Below, in pieces: positions 21,533-29,539 of a stretch of DNA of 64,000 nucleotides. Location of the stretch: NCBI GenBank assembly GCA_036008465.1, contig DASYNP010000184.1, positions 1 through 64,000 of the forward strand. The letters are read 5' to 3'. Made by a program: the position numbers and the translations under genes. The notes below the pieces were generated by a model that searched no databases, had not been told where the DNA came from, and saw only the letters and a program-made list of their open reading frames with translations. This DNA is from DASPSM01 sp036008465 (GTDB taxonomy: Bacteria; Planctomycetota; Planctomycetia; Planctomycetales; Planctomycetaceae). Positions within the stretch are counted from its first letter, which is position 1. Every line of letters starts with the position of its first letter.

Positions 21533-22916
21533 AGCCTTCGTCATCGCCCTTCGTGAGTACAACGCGGCCGTAAAGACCCGGGCCTTTTTGATCAGCCTGG
21601 TTGTGTTTCCCGTGCTGATCTGCGGCGCGGTTTTCATGCAATGGATGCTCAAGGACCAGGTCGATACGAGCGAAAAGCGGTTTGCCGTGATCGACCGCAC
21701 GCCGCACGAAAAACTCGCCGCGACGCTGGCGGCCGCGTCGGAGGCCTGGAACAAGACGGGTGGTCGCGATGCGTCCGGTCGGCAAACCAGGCCCACATTC
21801 GTCATCGAGCGCGTGGCGCCCAGCGGCGACAGTCCGGAGGCGATCGCACAGCAACGGTTCGATCTCTCCGAGCGGGTGCGCCAAGGGACGCTGTTTGGCT
21901 TCGTCGAGATTGGCGGACGAGTGTTCGATCTCCCCGACGCGGCGCACGTGCCGCCCGGCTTGTCGGACGCCGAGGATGATGTCGCGACCGCATTGCCGAC
22001 CGGTGATGACCGGTTGGCGATCCGCTACCAATCGAGCAGTCCGAACTATGAAGCCTTTCGCAAGTGGGCCAGACCGGTGATCAACCAGGCGATCCGAGAG
22101 TCACGCTACGCCGCCGAAAGTCTGCCGGCCGACAAGGTCCGCGCGGCGATGCAACGGGTGCCGCTACTCACCAAGGGGCTGACGCAACGGAACCCGGCCA
22201 CCGGCCAGTTCGACGAAGCACGCGACGAAAACCCGATCCTTTCGTTTCTCGTGCCGGGCGGGCTGTTGATGCTGATGTTCATGCTGATTCTGCTCGGCTC
22301 GACGCCGCTGATGCAGGGCGTGGTCGAAGAGAAAATGCAAAGGATCGCCGAGGTGCTGCTCGGCTCGGTCCGGCCGTTCGACTTGATGCTGGGGAAACTG
22401 CTGGGGCTGGTCGGCGTCTCGGTCACCCTGGCGGCCGTTTATCTCAGCGGGGCCTACTGGGCAGCGCGGCACTACGGATATGCCGACCTGGTCTCGATCG
22501 AGGTGCTGGCCTGGTTCCTGGTTTACCTGGTGCTGGGCGTGTTGATGTATGGCTCGCTGTTTGTCGCCGTGGGGGCGGCCTGCACCGACCTCCGCGAGAC
22601 GCAGGCCATGCTCTGGCCGGTGATGTTTCTGGCGATGATTCCGATGTTCGTATGGTTCAACGTCGTCAAGGAGCCGAACAGCGCCTTTTCGACCGTCGCC
22701 TCATTCATGCCCAACGCCACGCCGATGCTGATGCTCGTGCGCGTGGCCGTGCCGCCAGGCGTCGCCTGGTGGCAGCCGGCGTTGGGAGCTTTGAGCGTGC
22801 TCGCGGCGACGGTGGTGTGCGTCTACGCGGCCGGGCGAATCTTCCGTGTCGGTCTCTTGCTGCAAGGCAAATCCGCGACGCCGCGTGAGCTGGTGCGCTG
22901 GATTTTCCAGGGGTGA
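21525..22916 (+). CDS. ABC exporter permease (NatB-like, ABC-2 type)
   Basis: A 463-residue membrane protein. An N-terminal helix (AFLISLVVFPVLICGAVFMQW) is followed by a ~200-residue extracytoplasmic loop and then five to six helices (VPGGLLMLMFMLILLGS through the terminal SVLAATVVCVYAAG). The conserved VEEKMQRIAEVLLGSVRPFDLMLGKLLG segment after the second helix is diagnostic of NatB-like ABC-2 permeases. Together with the ATPase it should export an ion or small molecule from the cytoplasm. Confidence 0.9.
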   Translation: MPKAFVIALREYNAAVKTRAFLISLVVFPVLICGAVFMQWMLKDQVDTSEKRFAVIDRTPHEKLAATLAAASEAWNKTGGRDASGRQTRPTFVIERVAPSGDSPEAIAQQRFDLSERVRQGTLFGFVEIGGRVFDLPDAAHVPPGLSDAEDDVATALPTGDDRLAIRYQSSSPNYEAFRKWARPVINQAIRESRYAAESLPADKVRAAMQRVPLLTKGLTQRNPATGQFDEARDENPILSFLVPGGLLMLMFMLILLGSTPLMQGVVEEKMQRIAEVLLGSVRPFDLMLGKLLGLVGVSVTLAAVYLSGAYWAARHYGYADLVSIEVLAWFLVYLVLGVLMYGSLFVAVGAACTDLRETQAMLWPVMFLAMIPMFVWFNVVKEPNSAFSTVASFMPNATPMLMLVRVAVPPGVAWWQPALGALSVLAATVVCVYAAGRIFRVGLLLQGKSATPRELVRWIFQG

Positions 22917-22964
22917 TCCGCGGGGACCCCATGCCGCTGTCGGACCTGTTCAGGGGCGGAAGCC

Positions 22965-23384
22965 TTAGGACTTCGCTTTCTTCGAAGGTTTCGGCTTGCC
23001 AGAACTGTTGAGGGCGACCGCCTGGCGAACGAGCGTCTTGAAGGCGGACTCGTCAACTTGTTCCCCTTCGTGGATGTCGATCGCGCGGCGCGTGTTTCCG
23101 TCGAGACTTGAATTGAAGAGACGGGCCGGATCCTTCAGAGACGCGCCCTTGGCGAAGGTCAGCTTCACGACGTTCTTGTAGGATTCGCCAGTGCAGATGA
23201 TGCCGTCGTGCGACCAAACCGGAGTGCCTCTCCACTTCCACTCCTCGACGACGTCCGCGTCTGCTTCCTTGATGAGCTTGCGCATTCGGCTGAGGGTTTT
23301 CCCACGCCAGTCCGCAAGTTCGGCGATTCTTTTCGAGATGAGCTCCGAGGCCGACTGACCTTGGCTCGCGTCCGACTTTTTCAT
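22965..23384 (-). CDS. DUF1801 (YdhG-like) protein
   Basis: A 139-residue cytoplasmic protein. The sequence KRIAELADWRGKTLSRMRKLIKEADADVVEEWKW followed by GTPVWSHDGIICTGESYKNVVKLTF and a C-terminal GEQVDESAFKTLVRQAVALN is the DUF1801 pattern. The family is small, soluble and of unknown biochemical function. The tail is Lys-rich. It is convergent with the ABC exporter operon and appears to be transcribed alone. Confidence 0.82.
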   Translation of the reverse strand: MKKSDASQGQSASELISKRIAELADWRGKTLSRMRKLIKEADADVVEEWKWRGTPVWSHDGIICTGESYKNVVKLTFAKGASLKDPARLFNSSLDGNTRRAIDIHEGEQVDESAFKTLVRQAVALNSSGKPKPSKKAKS

Positions 23385-23659
23385 GGTCTCATCCTAGAAG
23401 TTCCAGTTGCGCCGGTTTCGCTTATCTGCAGTTCGTCCCTGGCCCGGATCGCCAAGTCAGACGTCTTCGCGATCGTGCCGAGGGCCCGGCGGGCCGGTTC
23501 CATTGCCGTCACCAAACGGACGTCCGATCGAGGTGATTGACCCAAACAAAGAGTTTAGTGAAGTGAGTCAGGATTACGCACCGCCCAGCATCCACCCTGA
23601 CACTGGGCGATAGCGATCCCCAGATCGGTTGCTCTGAGAAACGTACTTGCCCATCAGGC

Positions 23660-23687
23660 TTGACAGGCAACTAAATGGTTGCATAAT
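23660..23687 (+). promoter_or_regulatory. sigma70-type promoter for the ArsR/AHSA1 operon
   Basis: A perfect -35 TTGACA (23660-23665), a 16-base spacer and a -10 CATAAT (23682-23687). The expected transcription start, about 7 bases downstream, falls on the GTG at 23694 that begins the ArsR gene, so the transcript may be leaderless. No Shine-Dalgarno sequence lies before that GTG. Confidence 0.65.
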
Positions 23688-23693
23688 TGGCCT

Positions 23694-24023
23694 GTGCAGG
23701 CCGATCTGGACAAGGTGTTCAAGGCACTCGCCGATGCCAGCCGTCGTCAGCTGCTCGATCGGTTGCGAGCGGACAACGGGCAAACGCTCGGCCAGCTTTG
23801 CCAACATCTCGACATGAGCCGGCAGGCTGTGACCAAGCATCTCAAACTGCTCGAAGAGGCGGGGCTTGTCGTCACGATCTGGCGGGGTCGCGAGAAGTTT
23901 CACTATCTGAACCCGGTGCCCATCCACCAAATCGCCGACCGCTGGATCGATAAGTACGAACGGGGCCGGCTGCGCGTTCTGGCCGAACTGAAGCAAAACC
24001 TCGAAGGAGAAACCGATGGCTGA
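23694..24023 (+). CDS. ArsR-family winged-helix repressor
   Basis: A 109-residue regulator. The winged helix is plain: VFKALADASRRQLLDRL, GQTLGQLCQHLDMSRQAVTKHLKLLEEAGLV, then the wing WRGREKFHYLNPVP. The metal-site CVC motif of classic ArsR is absent, so it belongs to the group that pairs with AHSA1/SRPBCC proteins. I choose GTG 23694 because it coincides with the predicted transcription start; TTG 23679 would lie inside the promoter. It overlaps the AHSA1 gene by 8 bases and probably represses its own operon. Confidence 0.88.
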   Translation: MQADLDKVFKALADASRRQLLDRLRADNGQTLGQLCQHLDMSRQAVTKHLKLLEEAGLVVTIWRGREKFHYLNPVPIHQIADRWIDKYERGRLRVLAELKQNLEGETDG

Positions 24024-24477
24024 ATCGCAGTTCGCTTACGTGATTTACATACGCACGACGCCAGAGAAACTTTGGCAGGCGCTCATCGAGCCCGAATTCA
24101 CGCGCCAATTCTGGGCCGAAACCTGGCAGGAATCGGAATGGAAGCCCGGCGCTTCGTGGCGGATCATGATCCCCGACGGACGAGTGGCCGACACGGGCGA
24201 AATCGTCGACTTCGAGCCATATCGGCGGATCGTGTTGACGTGGCGAAACGAATTCAAGCCAGAACTGCGCGCCGAAGGGTATTCGCGCCTCACGTACGAA
24301 CTCGACCAGCAAGGGGATTCCGTCAAACTCACTGTCCTGCACGAAATCGACAAGACCGGCTCGAAGTTCATCCAGGCGGTGTCGCAGGGCTGGCCCCCGA
24401 TTTTGTCCAGTCTCAAGAGCCTGCTTGAAACCGGGGAAGCCCTGGAAGTCACCCGCCGCTGGCCGAAGGGCGCGTGA
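24016..24477 (+). CDS. SRPBCC (AHSA1-like) protein
   Basis: A 153-residue START/AHSA1-type protein: FAYVIYIRTTPEKLWQALIEPEFTRQFW at the start, GASWRIMIPDGRVADTGEIVDFEPYRRIVLTW in the middle, and the C-terminal helix GWPPILSSLKSLLETGEAL that closes the hydrophobic cavity. Such proteins bind small hydrophobic ligands and are very often encoded directly after an ArsR regulator with a short overlap, as here. The ligand is unknown. Confidence 0.9.
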   Translation: MAESQFAYVIYIRTTPEKLWQALIEPEFTRQFWAETWQESEWKPGASWRIMIPDGRVADTGEIVDFEPYRRIVLTWRNEFKPELRAEGYSRLTYELDQQGDSVKLTVLHEIDKTGSKFIQAVSQGWPPILSSLKSLLETGEALEVTRRWPKGA

Positions 24478-24489
24478 CGAACGCGTCTG

Positions 24490-24924
24490 TCAGGAGGGCG
24501 CGCCGGCGTTTCGTCCGCCGGCGCCGGCCTCAAACTGTTGCAATCGCTCCCGCTCGCCCGGTATTTCCTCGTGCCAGATCTGCTCGACCAGGCCTCCCGC
24601 TCCGATGCGAATCTGCTGCCGGCAGCGGAAGTCGTGCCACGCTCCCCGCAGCATCACGCGGTCGATGAACGTAATGAGTGCATCGGCCGACCCGATCGCT
24701 TCCACGCGGCTTTGGTATTCGATCTTTTCGAACCGATCGCGCCCAGATGCCCCGTTCTGTCGATACGAGTCCACGATCTCCTCCGGGCCGATCCGCAAGC
24801 CTTCCGGAGCGTGGTACCGGCAATGCGCGGCCAAGGTCGCGCGGACGCCTTCGTAGTCCTCGGCATCGAGGGCAGCGGCAAATCGCTGGACTGACTCGAG
24901 GCTAATGGTCAAAGCAGTCTCCAA
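24490..24924 (-). CDS. SnoaL-like (NTF2-fold) protein
   Basis: A 144-residue protein of the NTF2-like superfamily: SVQRFAAALDAEDYEGVRATLAAHCRYH, GPEEIVDSYRQNG, and a beta-sheet segment with DALITFIDRVMLRGAWHDFRC. It forms a small cone-shaped pocket in the family and is often a hydrolase, isomerase or ligand-binding protein. No specific catalytic pair can be named here. It converges with the AHSA1 gene. Confidence 0.8.
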   Translation of the reverse strand: METALTISLESVQRFAAALDAEDYEGVRATLAAHCRYHAPEGLRIGPEEIVDSYRQNGASGRDRFEKIEYQSRVEAIGSADALITFIDRVMLRGAWHDFRCRQQIRIGAGGLVEQIWHEEIPGERERLQQFEAGAGGRNAGAPS

Positions 24925-24939
24925 CCCTCTGTGGGCTGT

Positions 24940-26343
24940 CTAACTGACCGGAGTGGTTCCAGTGTGGCGATCACTTGGGCCGACGAGCACGAGCCAACGC
25001 ACGACCGGAGACGTCATCATCGTGGTGATGAGCGCCATCAGGACCATCATCGCGAACAGTGTTGGCGAGATGACGCCGAGGTCGAGGCCGATGTTGAGAA
25101 CAATCAGCTCCATCAGGCCGCGGGTGTTCATCAGGGCGCCCAGAGCTGCCGCGTTGCGCCAGCTGAGACCGGTAAGACGGGCGGCACCGAGTGTGCCGCC
25201 GAATTTGCCGAGCGTCGCCACCAGCACGATCAGTCCGCACAAGAGCCACGGGCCGGCGCCGCTTAAGAGGTCGATCCGTGTTCGCATTCCGGTGAGCGCA
25301 AAGAAGGCGGGGAGCAACAGCACCGTCACGATCTGCTCCGCCCGGCGGGCGAAGTCTCGGGCAAAGTCGCTGTCGTGCGGCACGAGGGCGCCGAGCAAAA
25401 AGGCTCCGAAAATCGCGTGGATTCCGATGAGCTCAGTCGCCAGGGCTGAGGCCAGAAGCATGACGAAGACAATCCCCGCCGCGGTTCGCGACAAGCGTTT
25501 TGCCGCCGGATGCCGCGCCATGCGGACGACGAGCGGCCGAACGACGAACAGCATGACCGCGATGTAAGCGACAGTGCCGGCGATGACGAGCAGACCCCTG
25601 TCGAGCTGCGCCTTGGCAACGCCGACCACGAAGGCCAACAGGCACCAAGCGGTCACGTCGTCGGTCGCGGCGCAACTCAGTGCGACGACGCCCAGCTCGG
25701 TCCGCGTGAGCGACAGGTCCGTCAGAATTCTCGCGAGCACGGGAAAGGCCGTGATCGACATGGCGACGCCGACGAAGAGCGCGAAATTGGTGAACGGGAT
25801 GTCGCTCGTCGAGAGGCGCGGATAGAGCACGAGGGCCAGCAGCGATCCCAACAGAAACGGCGCCAGAATGCTCGCGTGCGACGTCGCCACCGCAGCCGCG
25901 GCCCGCTCCTTGATGAGGCCGGCATTCAATTCGAGCCCCACAATAAACATGTAGAGAATGACGCCCAGTTGGGAAATCACTCCCAGGAACGGAGCCACCT
26001 TGGGCGGCAGGATCCAGGCGGAGGCCTGCACGCCGATCAACGAAGGGCCAAGCAGAATCCCGGCGATCACCTCGCCGATGACCGGCGGCTGCTGCACGTA
26101 GGCGAAGAGCCGCGCCAGCAGTTGCCCGACCGCGATGACAGCGACCAGGGCTATGAGCACGTGCACCAGCACATCCCCCGCCTGCAGAGGCGCTTCGGCC
26201 GCGCCAGACACGACCGCGGGCGTCGGGGCCTGGAGTTTCTGGCCGAAAGTGCGGATTACGAAGAAGGCCGCGATGGTGGCGGCCACCATCAGCGAATAGC
26301 CAACGAATCCGAGCGATCGTTTTGGTGTTGGAGAATCGGGCAC
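24940..26343 (-). CDS. cation:proton antiporter, CPA2 (Kef/NapA-like)
   Basis: A 467-residue membrane transporter with about 13 helices. The Na_H_Exchanger pattern is visible: QPPVIGEVIAGILLGPSL near residue 85, FIVGLELNAGLI, the SITAFPVLARILTDL segment, ALSCAATDDVTAWCLLA carrying the acidic pair expected in the ion site (TDDVTAW), and GIHAIFGAFLLGALVPHD. There is no RCK/TrkA-N domain, so it is the short form. It should exchange Na+ or K+ for H+ across the inner membrane. Confidence 0.93.
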   Translation of the reverse strand: MPDSPTPKRSLGFVGYSLMVAATIAAFFVIRTFGQKLQAPTPAVVSGAAEAPLQAGDVLVHVLIALVAVIAVGQLLARLFAYVQQPPVIGEVIAGILLGPSLIGVQASAWILPPKVAPFLGVISQLGVILYMFIVGLELNAGLIKERAAAAVATSHASILAPFLLGSLLALVLYPRLSTSDIPFTNFALFVGVAMSITAFPVLARILTDLSLTRTELGVVALSCAATDDVTAWCLLAFVVGVAKAQLDRGLLVIAGTVAYIAVMLFVVRPLVVRMARHPAAKRLSRTAAGIVFVMLLASALATELIGIHAIFGAFLLGALVPHDSDFARDFARRAEQIVTVLLLPAFFALTGMRTRIDLLSGAGPWLLCGLIVLVATLGKFGGTLGAARLTGLSWRNAAALGALMNTRGLMELIVLNIGLDLGVISPTLFAMMVLMALITTMMTSPVVRWLVLVGPSDRHTGTTPVS

Positions 26344-26374
26344 GGTCAGCCGAGGGCGAGAGTCGGGGCAGCCC

Positions 26375-26452
26375 CTAGAAGATATGCGTCACGCCGATGC
26401 CAATCCAGTCGGCCTGGGCGTTGAAGGTCCTACCGCCCAAGACATCCGGTTG
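26375..26452 (-). pseudogene. C-terminal stump of a FadL-like porin
   Basis: The minus strand reads DVLGGRTFNAQADWIGIGVTHIF and a TAG stop. This matches the end of the intact FadL-like gene at 27849-29135 (STFDAQVHWISVALTHTF) position by position, including the terminal Phe of a beta-barrel. The remainder of the gene is absent and is replaced upstream, in the same frame after one TAA, by an HPt fragment. It is a deletion or recombination scar. Confidence 0.7.
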
Positions 26453-26835
26453 TTAAGTGCGAGAACACGCCTCATCAGAACTGACGGCCATTTCCGCAGG
26501 TGCGCCGTCCAGATTGACAATGTCGAAAGCGTCGTTCGTGAGACGGTCTGATTCAAAGCGGAGCCGATTGAGACAGGCCACGGCGGCTGTTTGGTCGCCG
26601 CTCTTGGCGAGATTTTCGAGCTCGACAGCAATCGCGTACAGCGGCTCGGCGGCGACATTTCCTGCCGCCCCTGTCAGTTGATGCGCCAACTTGCTGACTG
26701 CGACCAAATCTTTGCGACTGAGGGCCGCCCCAACTTCTGCTACGTCTCTCGAGAGACGCGCGCGAAACTTGGCCAGAATCTTTTCCGCCAGCTGAGGCTG
26801 ACCCAAGCACCGCTTAAGGAACGCCTGATAATCCA
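26453..26835 (-). pseudogene. orphan HPt domain, fragment of a hybrid histidine kinase
   Basis: About 127 codons encode a complete histidine phosphotransfer domain: FLKRCLGQPQLAEKILAKF, then the phospho-acceptor region SKLAHQLTGAAGNVAAEPL. It is clearly paralogous to the C-terminus of the hybrid kinase at 31631-34852 (LLKRCLGKPELADKLL, CAHRLKGAAANLSAEPL). The frame stays open to 26986, but those extra codons are antisense to the barrel protein and do not look real. With no start codon or ribosome site at the boundary, it is probably a relic, although a functional orphan HPt cannot be ruled out. Confidence 0.6.
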
Positions 26836-26978
26836 GAGCGGCCGCAAGCAGTTGCGCGGGTTGTCCGACGCAGAATTGTCCGGCCGGTTTTTTCGGCGGG
26901 GCCGACTTTCTATTCGTTCGACCGCATTTCAGCGAGGCGACCGCCTTCGCCCAGGGATCGCTGGGTCCCGGCGGATTG

Positions 26979-27800
26979 ATGGTCACCGGCCAAGAGCTGA
27001 ATTTCGATTACGAGGCCGCGTTTCGCGTGTTTGGCGGTTATCGCTTCGAGGGCGGAGACACGGAACTACGATTTACCTATACGCCCATCACCGACCAGGT
27101 CAACGTCGATGCGGGAAATCCCAGCCCGGGCACTTTCATCGTCGATCCGTTCGGCAACGTTGTGGAGACCGCGCCCGTCATCGACCCGAATAGCGCTCGA
27201 TTCGGACACTCGATCGTCGGCGGAGATCACATTCAGACCGACGCCAGCGTGACACTCAACACTTACGACCTGGAACTCCTCAAACCGATCGCCCTGCCGT
27301 GGTCCCAGTGGGCATTGCGGTACTCGCTTGGCGTTCGCGTGGCCGACATCGATCAAACCTACCAATCGGTGATCGACTTGACCGGCGCGTTCTTCAGCGG
27401 CGGCCAGTATACGGCCGACTACGTCGGAGCGGGTCCGCGCATCGGCCTGCAGGGCCAACGCTACTTCGGCAACGCCCACGCGTGGTCACTGTTCGCGAAC
27501 GCCTACGGCTCGTTACTCGTCGGCGAGTACGACGAGCACTTCAGTCAGACGACGACCGCGCCGCCGTTTGCAGCGCAGCAGGACACGAAAATCATTCGCA
27601 CCGTGCCTGTCGCGGAAATTGAGGTGGGCGGCTGCTGGTCTCCGTACACCTGGCTCAACGTGTCCGCCGGCTGGCTGTTCCAAGCCTGGTTCGACTTGGG
27701 AACATCGGGCGGCAAGTTTGGCGGCTACTACACGGTCACGGAAAACGCCAACATCATGTCCTTCGAGGGACTGTTTGTTCGCGGCGAGATCGCTTTCTGA
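26979..27800 (+). CDS. Lpg1974/BBP7-like outer-membrane barrel, 5'-truncated
   Basis: From ATG 26979 it encodes 273 residues of a beta-barrel: alternating aromatic strands such as FRVFGGYRFEGGDTELRFTY, YSLGVRVADIDQTYQ, YVGAGPRIGLQGQRYFG and a terminal GLFVRGEIAF. Family-like sequence continues upstream in frame to 26832 (CPAGFFGGADFLFVRPHF), the normal start of the mature domain, and then hits a stop with no signal peptide or start codon. The gene therefore seems to have lost its 5' end at the junction with the HPt fragment. The product, if made, could not be exported normally. Confidence 0.75.
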   Translation: MVTGQELNFDYEAAFRVFGGYRFEGGDTELRFTYTPITDQVNVDAGNPSPGTFIVDPFGNVVETAPVIDPNSARFGHSIVGGDHIQTDASVTLNTYDLELLKPIALPWSQWALRYSLGVRVADIDQTYQSVIDLTGAFFSGGQYTADYVGAGPRIGLQGQRYFGNAHAWSLFANAYGSLLVGEYDEHFSQTTTAPPFAAQQDTKIIRTVPVAEIEVGGCWSPYTWLNVSAGWLFQAWFDLGTSGGKFGGYYTVTENANIMSFEGLFVRGEIAF

Positions 27801-27848
27801 GCCGTGCTCCGCATTCGCAAGGCCTGGTCCACGCTGCGGACGGGCTCC

Positions 27849-29135
27849 TCAGAACGTATGCGTCAGAGCGACCGAAATCCAGTGGACCTGAGCGTCGAAG
27901 GTGCTGTTGCTGAAGTCGCCACCGACGATCGCGCTCGTTCCCTCGCTGCGCTCCGGGCCGAACGAGAACTGATAGGCCAGGTCGAGCCGCCAGTTGTTCT
28001 CGAAGCGGGTCCCCCAACCGATCGCGAATGTATGCTCGAGGATGCCGGGGATCCATGGGGTCAAAGTCGAGCTGGGAATCGTGACCGAGTTGTAGGTGTA
28101 ACCAAGCCGCAACACGCTGGCGTCCGAATAGAACCATTCGTAACCGGTGCGGACCGAGACGCTGTCCCACCAGTTGAGCGGAATCGACTGGCTGATCGCG
28201 GGACCCAGGAGTCCCGTGAAGATCGGATTCGACGATCCTGACAGTTCGAGACCGACGTTTCGGAAGGCATCCGCCCAATCGACCCAGACCACGTCGAGCG
28301 AGACTCGTTGACGCGACGTCAAATCCTGCTTGATGCCGATGCCGACCGTCGCCGGCCAGTTCAGCTTCGCCGAGGATTCATAGTGCGTGCCGACCGGGCC
28401 CGGGCCTAAGCCGAAGACCTGCGCGTCCATGTGGCCGTCGAGGCTGAAGCGGTCTTCGCTGGTAAACGCAGCACCGAGCATTGTGGTGTCGGTGAGTTTA
28501 TACTGCGCCCCGACCGACCAGGTGTAGGTGACGCCGTCGCCCACCAACTTGATTAACGTGGGCGCGCCGGCAGCCGGGCCCTGCTGGATGAAGAACGGCG
28601 TTTCCAGTTCCTCGTAGCTGTAGGCCAAACCAAATGTCGCACCGATCGAAAGCCGGTCGGTCGGCCGCCAGGCGAGGCCCGGCAAAAACTTGACGAGCGA
28701 GCCGAACGATTTGTAGGACTGGTTTCCCAAGACCGGGTTATTCAGGTCCCAGCCGGCGGCAAACCCTGCAGGGGCGAACACGCCGAAGCCCCACGCCCAG
28801 TTTCCGTTCTCGCTCTTTTGGAAGTACGAGACCATCGGCAGTTCGAGCGGGCGGATGTGGGCGGCCGTGTCGGGGTTGATTGGATTGCTGTAATGCAGAT
28901 CGGTAATCAGGGTGTCGCCGCCGACTTCGAAGAGTCCACAGCCGTCGCCATTAAGGATGCCGGCGGGGTTGGCCAGCAGGACGCCGCCGTTGTCCGAAAA
29001 GGCAATGTTTGTGCCGCCGCGGCCGTCTGAGATCGCTTCGACGCTGTCGTGGATGACGCCGTCGGCCCGCGTTGCCTTTGCTGACAGGGCGGACACGACC
29101 AGAGCCACGAGGCAGACTTTGAAACAGTTGTTCAT
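27849..29135 (-). CDS. FadL/OmpP1/TodX-family outer-membrane protein
   Basis: A 428-residue barrel with a signal peptide (FKVCLVALVVSALSAKATRA). The N-terminus contains the FadL-type hatch region (SDNGGVLLANPAGILNGDG, with the NPAG motif), then repeating beta-strands (WAWGFGVFAPAGFAAGW, FGLAYSYEEL, VRTGYEWFYSDASVLRLGY) and ends in a terminal Phe. Family members carry long-chain fatty acids or aromatic hydrocarbons across the outer membrane. A 23-codon stump of a close paralogue lies at 26375-26452. Confidence 0.9.
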   Translation of the reverse strand: MNNCFKVCLVALVVSALSAKATRADGVIHDSVEAISDGRGGTNIAFSDNGGVLLANPAGILNGDGCGLFEVGGDTLITDLHYSNPINPDTAAHIRPLELPMVSYFQKSENGNWAWGFGVFAPAGFAAGWDLNNPVLGNQSYKSFGSLVKFLPGLAWRPTDRLSIGATFGLAYSYEELETPFFIQQGPAAGAPTLIKLVGDGVTYTWSVGAQYKLTDTTMLGAAFTSEDRFSLDGHMDAQVFGLGPGPVGTHYESSAKLNWPATVGIGIKQDLTSRQRVSLDVVWVDWADAFRNVGLELSGSSNPIFTGLLGPAISQSIPLNWWDSVSVRTGYEWFYSDASVLRLGYTYNSVTIPSSTLTPWIPGILEHTFAIGWGTRFENNWRLDLAYQFSFGPERSEGTSAIVGGDFSNSTFDAQVHWISVALTHTF

Positions 29136-29539
29136 CGCACCGGCCCGTTCGAGATCCGTCTGCCGGATTCAGCGCGGCGCACCTGCCCGCGCGATCCGTG
29201 ACCGAAGCTTGAGGGTAGCTCTTCCGTGAGACCGTCACGGGATATCGGATCTGGCGCGCCCGCAAGATCAAACGCTTAGGGGCCGAGTGGACGCAGTAAG
29301 TCCGTTCTGTCCGATTCGCGGGGCGCATTCCGCACGGCCGAAACGGGAGCTACAACCGGCACGCTTTGTCGCGGTCCCGCAGTTTGCCGCACGGGGCGAG
29401 CTGTGGATGACGTAGGGTGGGCCGAGGCCCGTTTCGGGTCGATGGCCCACCGAGACGCCGGGACGCGAAAGACGGTGGGCCCGCGGCCGCCTTCGGCGAC
29501 CTTGGCCCACCCTACGCCCCGACAATCCGCAAGGTCGCG
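29136..29539. other. intergenic stretch carrying a palindromic repeat
   Basis: About 400 bases between the FadL-like gene and ispH. The left part should hold the FadL-like promoter; no gene is supportable. The right part is dominated by the inverted repeat at 29411-29516. Confidence 0.5.
29411..29516. repeat. palindromic CGTAGGGTGGGCC repeat unit
   Basis: A perfect 13-bp inverted repeat (29411-29423 and 29504-29516; CGTAGGGTGGGCC) encloses a second pair (GGCCCACCG near 29444 with CGGTGGGCC near 29473). The 106-base unit could fold into a cruciform. It has the look of a dispersed non-autonomous palindromic element, placed just downstream of ispH, where it could also act as a terminator. Confidence 0.65.
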
